64,000 nucleotides of DNA from Trileptium ribeirensis (lineage: Eukaryota > Nematoda > Enoplea > Enoplida > Thoracostomopsidae): positions 21,939-85,938 of the forward strand of contig JASANE010017561.1 in the NCBI GenBank assembly GCA_030248225.1. The letters run 5' to 3'. Positions 8,960 through 21,430 of the stretch are shown in pieces; the first letter of the stretch is position 1; each line of letters begins with the position of its first letter. The translations under genes were made by a program, and so were the position numbers. The notes under the pieces were generated by a model that did no database searches, was not told the origin of the DNA, and worked only from the letters and a program-made list of their open reading frames with translations.

Positions 8960-11900
8960 TCAATGATCATTACACATACACTCCAATAACTTTAAAAACT
9001 CAATATCGCAATGTCCATATGCATATGATGATACGCCGTCACGCGTGATATACCGTTTGTCATCGAATGCTGATAGACTAATTTTATTTAATGTCACTGT
9101 ATTCAGTATGTGCTTGTTCGCTTGAATCATATTCATTTTGTGTCGCATCGTATCACTGTTTAGTAAAGTGTCCACATAGTTCTGATGTTTAATCTCTTTC
9201 TTGACTACCACCTTCTTTATCCCCTTTGCCCGTTTCTTCTCATTACCCCCACATTTGATGCTATACATCTTTGATCGTAGTCCCACAAACTCTTCAATTG
9301 GTACCCCCGATGTTTCGTCTTTCATCTTACCCAAAACTTTCTTATTCACCGTCGAATGTAGTTGGTGTCCTTCTGGGTAGTCACTAGTGTCGAAAAATGA
9401 TGAATTTGCTTCCATATCGTTGTAGATATCATCGGTGTTAACTTCATAGCATAGCGAGTCTGTGTCTGTAAAAAGAAGTCGACATCGGTTGCCATACAAA
9501 GTCTTCATGTAGCCGTAATGGAAATCATACATCAATGTTTTTGATAGGTCCAGAACGGTGAAGCCTATGTAAATTGGTTTACACAAGTTGACCGTCTTGC
9601 GGTGCATTTTGACTGCTACTAGATTCTCATTGAAAATAGATGACATTGAGTACCTGGGGTTTGCGACTAACTTTGTGTATTTTTTCTCATCGGTTACCAG
9701 ATGTACATCGACATATCCCCTAACGTTCTCCATTGTCTTGCCAAACACTGCATTGTTTAAAAGTTTATATAAGTCTTTCTCAAAATCGCTTGTTGCTACC
9801 TTCCTCATCTCCGTGTTGAATGTGATGTATCGCTCCATCCACGCCCATTGAAAGAAGGAGACGACCCGGTGCACCTTTGTGAGTTTCATGCCGAGACGTA
9901 AGTATTGTTGGAGATTTCGAATGTGAAGTTTGTAGTGCTGCTTGTCATTAAGATTGGGTACCAACTTTTCAACCGCTGCATTTGATACGTTGAGTGTTTG
10001 CTTAATGTCTACGCAATACGACGATAACATATTATCAGTGATTTTCATCCGCTCGGGTGCGAGAGGGTAGTCATTGTGAAGATCATGAAGCTCCTCGGGG
10101 TACTCCAAATCTACTTCCAAAACATAGCCAATGTCTCCATTCATATCCACCGTTGCCCAATCGATAACATCCATCTCCTCGCGTTGTAACCATTTGAAAG
10201 TATGACATGGTAATTTTTGTATCATCGTCCATCCGTAAAGATTGTTTGCATCGAGGTATATGATGTAGTTATTTGGAAGTGAGGGGTCGTATCCAGCGAC
10301 ATAATGGTTGTTCGCCCTCGCGTATCTGTGAGAAATGACCGACACTCCACCACGAATGCCTTCTTCGAAGAACGCGTACATGTCTCCGTCATTGAGGAGA
10401 TCCAATTTGACACCGGTAAGCCGTAAACATGCGCCCCATGCGAAACTAGGAAGGGTAACATAATGCACCGGATCGAGTCGATATTTGTCGAGCGCAAATT
10501 TTCTAAAGTTCTCAAAAACATCACACAATAGCAACATGTCCGTTTTGAGGTAGATGTCGTGATAATCGCCGAGATTTTTAATTTCCATTTCATCCCACAC
10601 TGACAGCGCATGAGAGTAATCTTCGTAACTGATATATTCACCGCTTAGCGAGGAATAAAATTCGAATTGCGGGGGAAATTGTTGTTCTTTGAATCGATCG
10701 AAGTCGTCCATGTATTCGTAAGGGTAAATTCCTTTGCGCATCATTAGATCCACTTTGCCACTAAATGTCTTCTTCATTGCTACAAATGCTTCCATATTCT
10801 TCTTTTTGAGGTTGTCTGTAAGTGTTTGTAGAGAGGATGGTAGAAACTGGATTGTATCTATGAAACGAATTTTCCATCCAATCTCGTCTTCGCCCCCATC
10901 ATCGTCATTGCCCAAAATAAAATCGATACCATCAGCGTCATCATCCCAGCACTCACCATCATCCTCATCGTCATCCTCTGCTGCGTCTATAACGAATGGG
11001 TTGCATCTCGGTTTACTAGCACTGTGTTTCCTACCCTTCTTTGATTTGCGTTTGATACTGAAGGTCATGTAATCCTCCATTCCTTTTGCGATACATTCGA
11101 TTTCAAGACCACTGTTTTTACATACTTCACCAAGCTGTTGCATGATGAGGTGACCATCGTATCTTCGAAGGTTATGGAAAAGCACCGTAACATCTCGACT
11201 GAGACGATAACCAATGTTGCACTTGACATGCGCCGCACCGCGATATCGTCCACAAAAATGACAGTGATCTTTTGCCTTGTCTTCCTTGTTCAACCATCCA
11301 CTGCATAAGTAGCATTCAACCGCATTTCGATGGTTCATCCGATCATCCTCGGTCATAGTGATTGACTTTTGATTGATCATATATCGATCTTGAAACGAGG
11401 TTGCCAAATCAATGATATTGTGTAAGAATTTCTTTACCACATCTTCACCGCGATAAATGATGGGGTCACCAAATTGCACTTTGTCGTCACAACAACCAAA
11501 CGCTTCCACGAGTCCGTATCCGCATGGTGTGTGATGTTGATATTTGTTGGTATAGGAGGACGAGGATGATGGTAGACATGTATGTACTTTTTGGAGCACA
11601 CACTCGAAGTCAGCGTAGATGACGTATGGTGATCGTGGCATACGGTGTAGATTGTTGAACTGAAGGGTTGAATTTGAAGGTGGAACTTGAACTCGTGAGG
11701 GTTGATCGTTCCTACACCGTTGCATGTGCTCGTCCCGTTGTTGTTTAGTGTAACATGGAATTAAGCATTTATCGCAAAAATATTTCTTATGTTGATAGTT
11801 CCTCTGATCAAACAACAAAGCGTCCAAATTGCGTATTAAGCAATAGTGATCTTGGTAAAATAGGAGGTGAACATATCGACAATGTTGGGTTTTCGATATA

Positions 11901-12954
11901 AATAGGGGATAGATTTCGCCATCTTCGAGTCCGTAGACATTCACAGCGATTTTATTCTGTCGCTCAAAACGTGGAATATCGAGAAGTCTGACGGGGTAAT
12001 CAATGTTTGACATGTCGAGATCGTTGACATATGGTTCATAATTGTGACTCGTTCCGCATGCTGTTTTTTGTTCAACGGATGTAGTGCTGCTAACATCGAC
12101 CATAAAAAACATTTATTGTCTGTGTTTTGAATGTTGAGAACTGTGTATTTCTTTCGAATTGATGCTGGGAGTTCAATGTATGATGATGCTCGTAAGGGTT
12201 GGTAAACGCTGATGTGGAGATCTGCATGTTTGACGTCATCCAACACCCAACCAGACCCCTTTGCCTCAAATTGTCCTAGCGCTGTCGTTAGTTCGCTGAA
12301 TACCATAGTAACTTCATCGCTGATGCACGAACCTGGTAAAATTATGCGCGTCTTGTTGTTGAAATGTGCTGTCATTGTTGAACTATCAAGCTTTCTGAAT
12401 GAGCACTGAACGCTGATCTTTAGTTTGATACCACGGTGACTTCGCTGTTGAAGTAGTTTCTCCAACATTGATCTTAACTGATTGAGGAATACTGAAAGAT
12501 CATTTACGACACCACTTGGTTGGATGTAGTAACTTCGAATGAATCCTTTGAGTGCTCTCATCCATTGAAGCAACTTGATTGAATCGTTCTGATCGACTGT
12601 TTTTGATGGTTGTTTGCACCCATTGATTTCGTTTGCCATTTTCTTTATTTCATCGAGTACTTCTTCATCGACGCGTCGCGTCTTTACCGGTGATTCTGCT
12701 TGCACCACTTGATCTGACGCCCGTTTTCGTGATTGCACTTGTCGCTGCATTGTTGAAGTTGTGTAGCTTGCTGAATCCATCGTCGTGAGCCCATGATACT
12801 TTGCCATGTGACGTTTGAGGTTGTCCCGTCTCGTGAAAGTTGCGTCGCAATAATAACATTTTAAATTAATCTGATTATGTAGTGTCTTTTTATGAAGTGC
12901 CATATGATCGCGTCGTGTGAAATTTTGACTGCATATATTACATACGAATGCCAT
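8960..12954 (-). CDS. protein-primed DNA polymerase B with zinc fingers (one frameshift)
   Basis: Two reading frames, 11941-12954 (337 residues) and 8960-12112 (1050 residues), are parts of one gene of about 1320 codons. The first has C2H2 fingers at residues 5-26 and 33-54 and the conserved polymerase N-terminal region (FEAKGSGW, DNKCFLWSMLAALHP). Homology passes to the second frame near 12040-12055, so a single-base frameshift lies there. In the second frame: exonuclease motifs YADFE (near 165-171), FHNLRRYDG (312-320) and YLKTD (521-525), a Cys/His knuckle of the endonuclease VII type (267-298), and polymerase motifs YLDANNLYG (619-627), KLLNNAVFG (783-791) and DTDS (883-886). An unusual run of Asp/Glu at 377-410 interrupts the exonuclease region. 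The enzyme replicates the linear element. Apart from the frameshift it looks functional. Confidence 0.92.
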
Positions 12955-12957
12955 TGT

Positions 12958-12970
12958 TTCTTTTAAGAGA
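12958..12970 (-). promoter_or_regulatory. TCTTAAAA motif upstream of polymerase gene
   Basis: Minus strand TCTCTTAAAAGAA ends about four bases before the polymerase ATG. It shares the TCTTAAAA core with five other intergenic sites of this element. Confidence 0.5.
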
Positions 12971-12974
12971 TTAT

Positions 12975-14600
12975 AGTTTATTAATACTGGGTTAAAATAC
13001 TGAAATAAGAGAGCTCAATAAATATAGACAACCGTTCTGAACCGACGCAAAAGATAGAATGCCTGGATACCACACATACACGGCTTTATATACTATGTAG
13101 CAAAACCACGCGCTGGTAGGGAACAATGAATTGTAGCCTTCACTTGGGAGGGGGAAATTTCATTTCATTGCAAGCGGCTAGAAGTTGGTATAGTTCCAAC
13201 AAATTGTGCGTCATCATTTTGGAGCGTTACTATCGTTAGATTTCCATAAAGGGGAGGTTGTGCGGAAATGCCTTAACTTAGAGAGTTATTTTAATACGCA
13301 TTACCGTTGGGTAGCTATATAATCATTTTAGCTGTGCCACAACATTATATTCGGATTCTCCATTACCGAAAACGTATATTTACATACATTTAGGAGAGCC
13401 TGCCTTTGCGTGACTATATATAGAGAAGCAATTCCACCATATATTTTGTGCACGCTATTACGTTAGAGTAGCCATGTAATTATTTTAAAGGGTTTGTGAT
13501 AACAAATTCGTATTCCAGATACTAGAGTCCTGTATACCACGGTGAAGGTCCCATAGTTCCATAAGTATTAAATTATGACAGCTATTTAATCATATTAGAG
13601 GGTTGATGATATTAATTTTTGATTTCCCATGACAGAAACCGTATACATTAAAAAATTAATGAGTAATTGCTAACACTTTGAGGGCTATTTTAATAATATT
13701 TTACTTTCCTTAATGTCATGAATTTGGATTACTCTATATTCACAGAGATGGTGTTTCAAATGTCAAGGTTGTAGAAACACACTTCAAATTCACTGCAACT
13801 AAGTATTGTTCTACAAAGTCAAAGGAACTGATTAAAGAAACACTCAAGTTCCGTGAAATGATGCAACAGTTCGCTTAGCCTAAAATGTAGCAGCGATTAA
13901 GCTGAATTAAAATTAGTACACAAATTATTTAATGAAGTACAATCCAGCAGGGGTGACTACTGACCCCCGGCCACAGTTTGCAATTCGACTTTACCATATC
14001 CTACACCAAGAAACCGAGATATAAACAATTAAGCAATCACAACAGACATTAAGTGTAAATAATTGAATAATATGTACGACAGCCATTTATATATCGTGGT
14101 ATCTTGCACAAGATTACGATTACGAAACCAATTATGACGCCATCCTCACCCATCCCATATATGTAGAATATAACTCGTTCAATAACATATATTTCCAAAC
14201 AAACAAACAGATGTGATATTATACGCGATGAATGCATAAACAACTCACATTGGTTATGTGTCAGAACGCAAAACAATAAACGACGTGCTACGTATGAGAT
14301 CTGTATTATTATTAGCCGAGGATGGTGTTTCTACACATATTGTTGCCTTAAATAAATATAGATAGTTATGGCGTCATTGCCTCTATGTTCTCATATGTTT
14401 TTATTATAAATATACTCGGCATCAATTATAATAAGCAAATAAAATAATTGAATCGATGTAATAATATGTACAAATGTGTCTATAATATAATATTTTGATT
14501 TTGTTTAATATATACAACATATACTCACGTAAATAAAATATATGATTCATCGATTACGAAATAACCCCAACCTCCTCCGGGAGGGGGGGGCCAAAGCTCT
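12975..14600. other. no confident gene
   Basis: AT-rich sequence upstream of the polymerase gene. Apart from the small exon candidate at 13746-13878 it holds only short frames. If the element had further genes on this side they are gone or too decayed to see. Confidence 0.5.
13746..13878 (+). CDS. candidate terminal exon, product unknown
   Basis: A 43-residue open frame follows a good acceptor (ctctatattcacag) and ends at TAG. It begins DGVSNVKVVETHFKF and continues with a Lys-rich, probably helical tail (SKELIKETLKFREMMQQ). The composition looks protein-like, but there is no second exon that I can connect and I do not recognise the family. It could be a chance frame. Confidence 0.25.
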
Positions 14601-14619
14601 ATTTTTCATCTACTATTCA

Positions 14620-16290
14620 GTTTCAAGCATTACTAATTCATTTCTCCTTTACCTAGTCAGTTAAATCAGAATAAGTGGAGAGATGAGTGGATGAATCTTG
14701 AACTTATTATGGTTGACTTTCAATCATTACGGGTTCATTTCTGCTTTACCTAGTTGGTTTGTTCGATCACTTATTATGATTGACTTTCAAGCATTACGGG
14801 TTCATTTTTGCTTTACCTAGTTGGTTTGTTCGATAACTTATTATGATTCAGTTTCATGCATTACTGATTCATTTCCGCTTTACCTATTCAGTTAAATCAT
14901 AATAAGTGGAGAATTGAGTTGATGAATATTGAACTTATTATGATTGAGTTTCAAGCATTACGGTACATTTCTGCTTTACCTAGTCGGTTGGTTCGTCCAC
15001 TTATCATGATTCACTTTAAAGCATTATGGGTTCATTTCTGCTTTACCTAGTTGGTTTGTTCGATAACTTATTATGATTCAGTTTCAAGCATTACTGATTC
15101 ATTTCTGCTTTACCTATTCAGATAAATCATACTAAGTAGAGCAATGAGTGGATGAATCTTGAACTTACTATGATTGAGTTTCAAGCATTACGGTAGATTT
15201 CTGCTTTACCTAGTCGGTTCGTTCGTCCACTTATCATGATTGACTTTCAAACATGACGTGTTCATTTCTGCTTTACCTAGTTGGTTTGTTCGATCGCTTA
15301 TTATGACTGAGTGGCAAGTGTTACGGGTTTATTTCTGCTTTACCTAGAAGGTTGGTTCTTCCACTTATTATGTTTCAGCTTCAAGCATTACTGGTGCATT
15401 TACACTTTACGGTTGGGTCGTCCACTTATAATGATTGACTTTCAAGCATTACGGGTTCATTTCTGTTTTACCTAGTTGGTTTGTTTCGTCAGCTTCTTAT
15501 GATTGAGATTAAAGCATTACGGTGTATTTCTAGTTTACTTAGTCAGTTTGTTCGATCACTTATTACGGTTGAGTTCAAGCATTACGGGTTCATTTCTGCT
15601 TTACCTAGTCAGTTTGTCGAAACTTATTATGACTTAGCTTCCTTCAATCATTAAGGGTTCGTTTCTGCCTTACTTAGTCGGTTGGCTCGTCCACATATTT
15701 TGATTGCGTTTTAAGCACTGCAGGTTCACTTGTGTTTTCCCTAGTTGGTTGGTTCGTCCAGTTTTCATAATTGGATTTCAAGTATTACGGGTTCATTTCT
15801 GCTTTGCTTAGTTGGCTTGTTCGATCACTTATTATGATTAAGTTTCAAGCATTATGAGTTAGTTTCTGCTTTACGTAGTTGGTTGGCTTTTCCACGTATT
15901 TTGATTGAGTTACAAGCTATGCCGGTTCATTTCGGCTTTCCCTAGTTGGCTGGTTCATCCACATATTAATTATGATTGAGTTTCAAGCATTACGGGTTCA
16001 TTTGTGCTTTACCAAGTGCGTTGATTCGTTCACTTATTGTGATTGACTTTCAAGCATTACTATCGATTCATGTATGGCCTACCTAGTCGGTAGGTTTAAG
16101 TCCATTTGCTATGATTCAGTTTCAACCATTACGGGTTCATTTCTGCATTACCGAGTCGGTTGGTTCGCCCACTTATTACGGTTTAGTTTCAAAATTAAGG
16201 GTTCATTTCTGCTTAACAAATCGGTTGGTTCATCCACTTATTATGATTGAGTTTCGAACATTAGTGTTTCATGTCTGCTTATCTAGTCTG
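14620..16290 (+). repeat. diverged satellite array with ~68-bp units
   Basis: About two dozen head-to-tail units of roughly 66-72 bp. The consensus order is ttattatgattgagtttc, aagcattacgggttcatttc, tgctttacctagtcggttgg, ttcgtccac. Units differ by substitutions and small indels. Open frames inside the array (for example 16111-16305) are repeat artefacts. Confidence 0.85.
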
Positions 16291-16816
16291 TACAGCAGAC
16301 AGTGACCGATTTTGAGCATTGTCCTTTTCAAGGTTTGACTTCTTAACTTTAAACATACTATCGCAATTTTACCTAAATCTACCAAACTGTTGTCTTCCCT
16401 ACCTATTCTAAAAACCTATATATAAAAGTGATCCCAACATCTCCTAAACTCGCTGTCATAATAAATAGAAGGTTTCTTGGGGACGTGAAAGACTACTCAG
16501 TGAATACATAGGCGTAGAGGTTGACATTCACTTGAGGTCCTAAATTAATGATATCACAAAACATAAGCGTGCTGATGCATCAGTATTAACCAGGCGAAAC
16601 ATCCTGGTAAAGCCCGACTGCGGCCTGATATGCTATGACCTGTTGTGATAGCATAACGCTCCTCTGTTTGGGTTTAAGGAACCCGGGAAGGGTACAGCCT
16701 TAAGAGGATGAAGATGCAGCTGGCTAACCTGACTTGGTTAGCGGGTTGGTTCTTTTGTTTTCTTTCCTATTTTGGTAGAAGTCAATATTTTAACCTCGCT
16801 AGTAATGTTGGTCACC

Positions 16817-17127
16817 GAACGGAATTTTTGCTGGCCGGCCAGCCCGAAAATTTTTAGGCAGGGTACCGGCCGGCCTTTTGGTCAGTCGGCCGGTCAACCG
16901 ATCGGCTGCTAGACCGTCCGGGCGGTTGACCGGTCGGCTGGTTGACAGACCAGCCAATGAACAGGTGGGTAGAACGGAATTTTTGCCGGCCGGCAAGCCA
17001 GAAAATTTTTAGGCAGGGTACCGGCCGGCCTTTTGGTCAGTCGGCCGTTCTACCGGTCGGCCGCTTGACCGTCCGGTCGGTTGACCGGTCGGCTGGTTGA
17101 CAGACCAGCCAGTGAACAGGCCGGCAA
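16817..17127 (+). repeat. two tandem 155-bp GC-rich repeats
   Basis: Copies at 16817-16971 and 16972-17127 both begin gaacggaatttttgc and contain dense ggccggcc and gaccggtcggc words, many of them short palindromes. Minus-strand frames over them translate to Arg/Pro/Thr-rich sequence and are shadows. Confidence 0.85.
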
Positions 17128-19019
17128 ACTGCTGCCCATCATCACTGCCAAAGTTCATTTTAAGGTTTGAGCAGGCCGCATGAATATAAAACAATGCGAT
17201 ATTTCCTTGCGATAAATTTGTTAAAAAAGAATTATCTAGAAAACTCAATCAGATATCAGATAAAAAAGCTTAAAATTTTACAAGCATTGCTCAGCTTACA
17301 CAAAACAATCATTAAAAATAAAATATTGGAATATATTGCCCAAAAGTTTCAACAGTTGATACCATTTATCTGATTGATGGATCCGTCAGTTTGAAATTAG
17401 AACCCATGCTGCACTTCAGCACTGAACGTTCATATCCATTGTCGACAATATTTACAAATGGTATATAATGTTTATAAATGCAAGCGCCCAAGTCTGACCA
17501 CATTCCTAAACCGTCAAACCGTATTTTGTCTATTTCTAAAACATGTAGCGTCACTACAATGATACACTACACTACAGATTAATTTCAAAAATGTATTTTA
17601 ACTTAAGATTGCTCTATAATAAAACATCCAATCTGATAAATGGCATAAAATTACACATTCACACGAATGTAAAACTGTTAGGACTATGATATGGGTGGGT
17701 ACCAGTAAAAGTTATTTAAATGCACAAGGCATATCAACCGAAATTCGATTGAGTACTATTACAGAGCTGAATCTGCATACAGGCAACACTAATCTTAACC
17801 TTTGCCAAAAGTCATGCAACTTCATAGTAATCATCATACTAATTTCTGTTATACTATAACTACTTCAGAAACCCAGTGAATTCGACGAACACAAACGGGC
17901 CTTTCAGTAGTAAACTGAAGCGGAAACTAAGTTTCGTTATACCATAACGTGTAAGGCTTGCCTGCAGGAAAATACAAACTAAGGGATATCAACATTAGAC
18001 TCATATATCGTCTGTGTCCTTCCACAATTCATTGAGAAAGGGATGTGGAGCTGTAGAATTGGCTTGGTGTTGGATCCTTAAGGGGCAACCTCCTACGCCC
18101 CTATCAACATTACTGATATAAACCATATGCGCAGCTCGGTATAGATGCAAGAGCTTGAAATCTTTTGTGGAACCCTTAATTTAAAACTGTTGTTATAAAA
18201 ATTAGAAATAAAAACCACTCATCGATATGTAACCGGAATGAAATCACGTTTTTGCTATTTTCTGTTCTCTTTCACAAATTAGTTTACACAAACTGCGCAA
18301 CTATAAAATTCCGAGGCACCGATGCCATAGCTGTCGAACGTTTCTCGGCTTTTATGAGGCGTTCACGTTATAATGTCCCCGCTGTTTGGAACTTTTGTCC
18401 CCCTGTAGTCGCGAACCTACCGTATAGACAGCCAGGGTGACACACATACTGTAAATCAATTGCCTAGGGTGTACGACACACCCCAAGCTACTACATTTTT
18501 CTTGGCAGTGTCGTACACACCCTTAGCTACCAATTTGGCGCGAATGAAAAATAACGGACACCGTCATTAGCTAATGCGGTTTGTTAGTCAACTGTCCTGT
18601 GTAGTTTTTTCTAAATTCTTGATATTTGTATCTAGCTCATATGAACATTGCTCAAATAATTCCGAACGCTGTCGATAAAACTGTCAGAAGACATGGTGTT
18701 TTTGACATTGTCGAGAAGTGGTAATACGCGTAACTAGCTACCTTTGAAGAAATTTATTAAAAACATTGGGGTGTCTACGACACCCTGTTGTCAACAGTGT
18801 TTCTGAGGTCTTCAATGTGGTGTACATAGATTCCAAAAGCTGAAAACATTATCACGTGAACGACGCATTAGATAGAGTGATAGGTGGTCTACGGTGGTAG
18901 GACAAAGGGTAAAAAATTGAAATTTAGGAACTCAAAATTTATCCAATTGTGCCTTAAAATTTTACTAGTTTTTGCCAATTTACAAGACCTTGCACCAATG
19001 TTCATATTAATGCGTCGTT

Positions 19020-19480
19020 CACGTTTATTTGTGTGCAACAACTGCACACCATAGCCAGTATGGTTACAACAGTTGCACGCACCTGGACTCGAGTGCAATG
19101 GAAATATCAGATGCACCCTTCGTGCAATGGTTATACCTTAGCTCTCAAGAGTGCAAAAACATAATCATTGCACGTTAATGTGCATTTGCAATCTCCATTG
19201 CAATGATGTCGTGCATTTTACGATGCTGTTGCATTCGTGCGGGCAATAAAACCAGCGGGTGTATTTCAGCGGGCAATAGTTATCATTATTGCTCGGGTAA
19301 TGATTGTTACAATTACACGCTGTAGTGCAATGGTTTGCACTACTGCAAGTGCTAGTGCAATGGTTTTACAAATGCACTCCTTTGTGCATTGGTTTACGTA
19401 TAAGCGCAAGCAGCGTCATTTGTTGACGTATATGAATGCAAATGGATTTGTTTATACCATTGTTTGCTTATAGTGCAACA
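19020..19480. repeat. cluster of TGCA-centred words
   Basis: The palindromic core tgca recurs at short irregular spacing, most often inside gtgcaatggtt, gtgcaacaactgcac or gttgcac. It is not a clean tandem repeat. It may be a degenerate minisatellite. Confidence 0.5.
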
Positions 19481-21299
19481 AATATTTTGTTTTTGAAAAC
19501 TTGACCGTACATAAACTCCGTCGTTATATCTTCCTTTATCGTAGGTTAAAACTTACACAAAAATTCCGTCACCGCGCATAATCTTCGTAGATCATATCAA
19601 TTCTACGAGATCATCAAGATCTTGGTTTGAATTAAGTGATACCCGAAGTGTAGTAGCTAACAATTTCGCTTAGACTATGTGCCGTAAACTATTGTTCAAT
19701 ATTTTTCTGCCGATCTTTTATTTTCTACTTTCCGGCATTATTTTTGCAACTGGCTCTGCCATCTATTTTATATATAATATAAGAGTATACGTGAAACAAC
19801 AAGGCAGTTTTTTATACTTAGAACATAGCCATACTTTACTTTCCCTTTGATTTCGATAATACTGCATAAATCAGCTGTGCTACGACCTGATAACAAGTAT
19901 TTACAGTGCCCAAGACAAATCACGATGTGTATGTCTATTTATATAGACTGCGGCCACAATTAATACGTATCTTCTAATATATATTACACTACATACATAT
20001 GTACATCAATAAATATTTATATATACGGTGGCTACGATTAATACGTATTTATATTTTTCAAGATACATATTAAATTATATACATACTTGAAGTACGGGTG
20101 CATGAAACGGGTAGTGTGGCTACGAGTACTAGCAATATGGCAGATCACAACAGTAACATATAGATTGCCCACTTCAAAACCTACAAATGTTCAATTTTTC
20201 CCGTGTCATAATGATCAGCTACAAATGCTAATTCACCAAAACCAGACGTTACTATCAAACATTAGTAAAGTATTAAATATGTAGTAAGTAAGCATTAAAT
20301 GCAGGATGCGTTTGCTAACTATTGGCCGACTGGTCAATCGCGTTGTCCCGTCTTACATGTATAGGAGGTACTGGTTAAATCCGCACCGGCACCTTAATAT
20401 TTCATTTGCAGTTGGTTTTGTTCCAAACAAATATAAATTTGACAACATATAATATACTTTTATACTAACATATAAAATCATTATAGGGTTAACATGGCAC
20501 TACGAAAAGGTGATTGAAGTCCTTGTTATCTCGGTTATTGCATTGTTGTGAATGGATAAACGAAGAATTTATATGCTAAATTCAAGACTATTTCAAAACT
20601 ATCCAAAACTTTTTCAAAATTTAATTCTTATAAAAGCGCTAAATTAGTTAATTGAATCACAAAACTGTTTCTAGTGAGGTTAAATTTACCTTTATTTTTT
20701 TATTTATCATTTTTTACTTCAGAAGAAAATTTTTGTTAATAATTTGTCAACTATTTAGCTGGACGCGTTTACAGCTGGGGAAAGCAAAAAATATTACCAG
20801 GGGAGCCGAAATATTTCCACAGTCACCGAAAAATGCCAGCCAACCCACTCTGGAGAAACCAGATTTTTGTACTATACGTACAACCTAATATACACATATA
20901 CAAGTTTGGACGCAGTAAACTATGTCCAAACATATTACACTCGAAAACAAAACTGAAAAATTCCAGCATCGCTTAGTGTATTTGGTGATTTAGGGCACAA
21001 CAACAGTAATAACATTGAATAATAATATGGCTGTAAAACAAGCATCAACAATGCTAGAGCAATAACAAATTCGAAGGTTAGACAGCATTTAGTGAAGCAT
21101 ATTTATCTATGTATTATTTATATATGAATATATATTATAATTGCTAATTTATATATAAATACAATTGCTAATTTAACACACTAGACAATGACATGCAGGC
21201 TGAATAGTTGTCACAAACATTTGACACCGGCACGCTTGTGATTGAAATCTTTTAGAAAGCGGCGCTTACAAACAACTGCACGTATATAAATAAGTCCCT

Positions 21300-21430
21300 G
21301 TTGGCTAGCTGGAACCGCTCGCTTCGAGCTGGAAATTGAGAGAAAACACATTGTGTCTTAGGTGTTTACTTGCTAATGAATATATTGTTAACTTACATAT
21401 TTATCATACGCGACCAAGGTTCGAAGTCCC
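21300..21430 (+). ncRNA. possible tRNA-derived SINE head
   Basis: tggctagctgg at about 21301 fits a Pol III A box, and ggttcgaagtccc at about 21417 fits a B box. The 115-base spacing is too long for a normal tRNA without an intron, so a SINE or a chance pair is more likely than a gene. Confidence 0.2.

Larger units (their letters stand above)
4622..12970 (-). mobile_element. Polinton/Maverick-like element, gene block without capsid genes
   Basis: All genes run on the minus strand: polymerase B, integrase, ATPase, ORF91, ORF139, NADAR, TBP-like and a broken ORF. The polymerase, chromodomain integrase and A32-like ATPase define the Polinton/Maverick (adinto-like) class. No double-jelly-roll major capsid, penton or adenain-type protease can be found in the window. 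Termini are uncertain; the 1-265 and 22197-22456 inverted repeats give a plausible 22.4-kb span, but 9 kb on the polymerase side is then gene-free satellite DNA. Confidence 0.85.

Noticed and set aside
10734..11072. 112-codon plus-strand frame with long Ser runs
   Set aside because: It is antisense to the acidic polymerase insert; the Ser runs come from reversed Asp codons.
14620..16290. CRISPR-like array
   Set aside because: Units are contiguous diverged satellite repeats without constant repeats and unique spacers, and the genome is eukaryotic.
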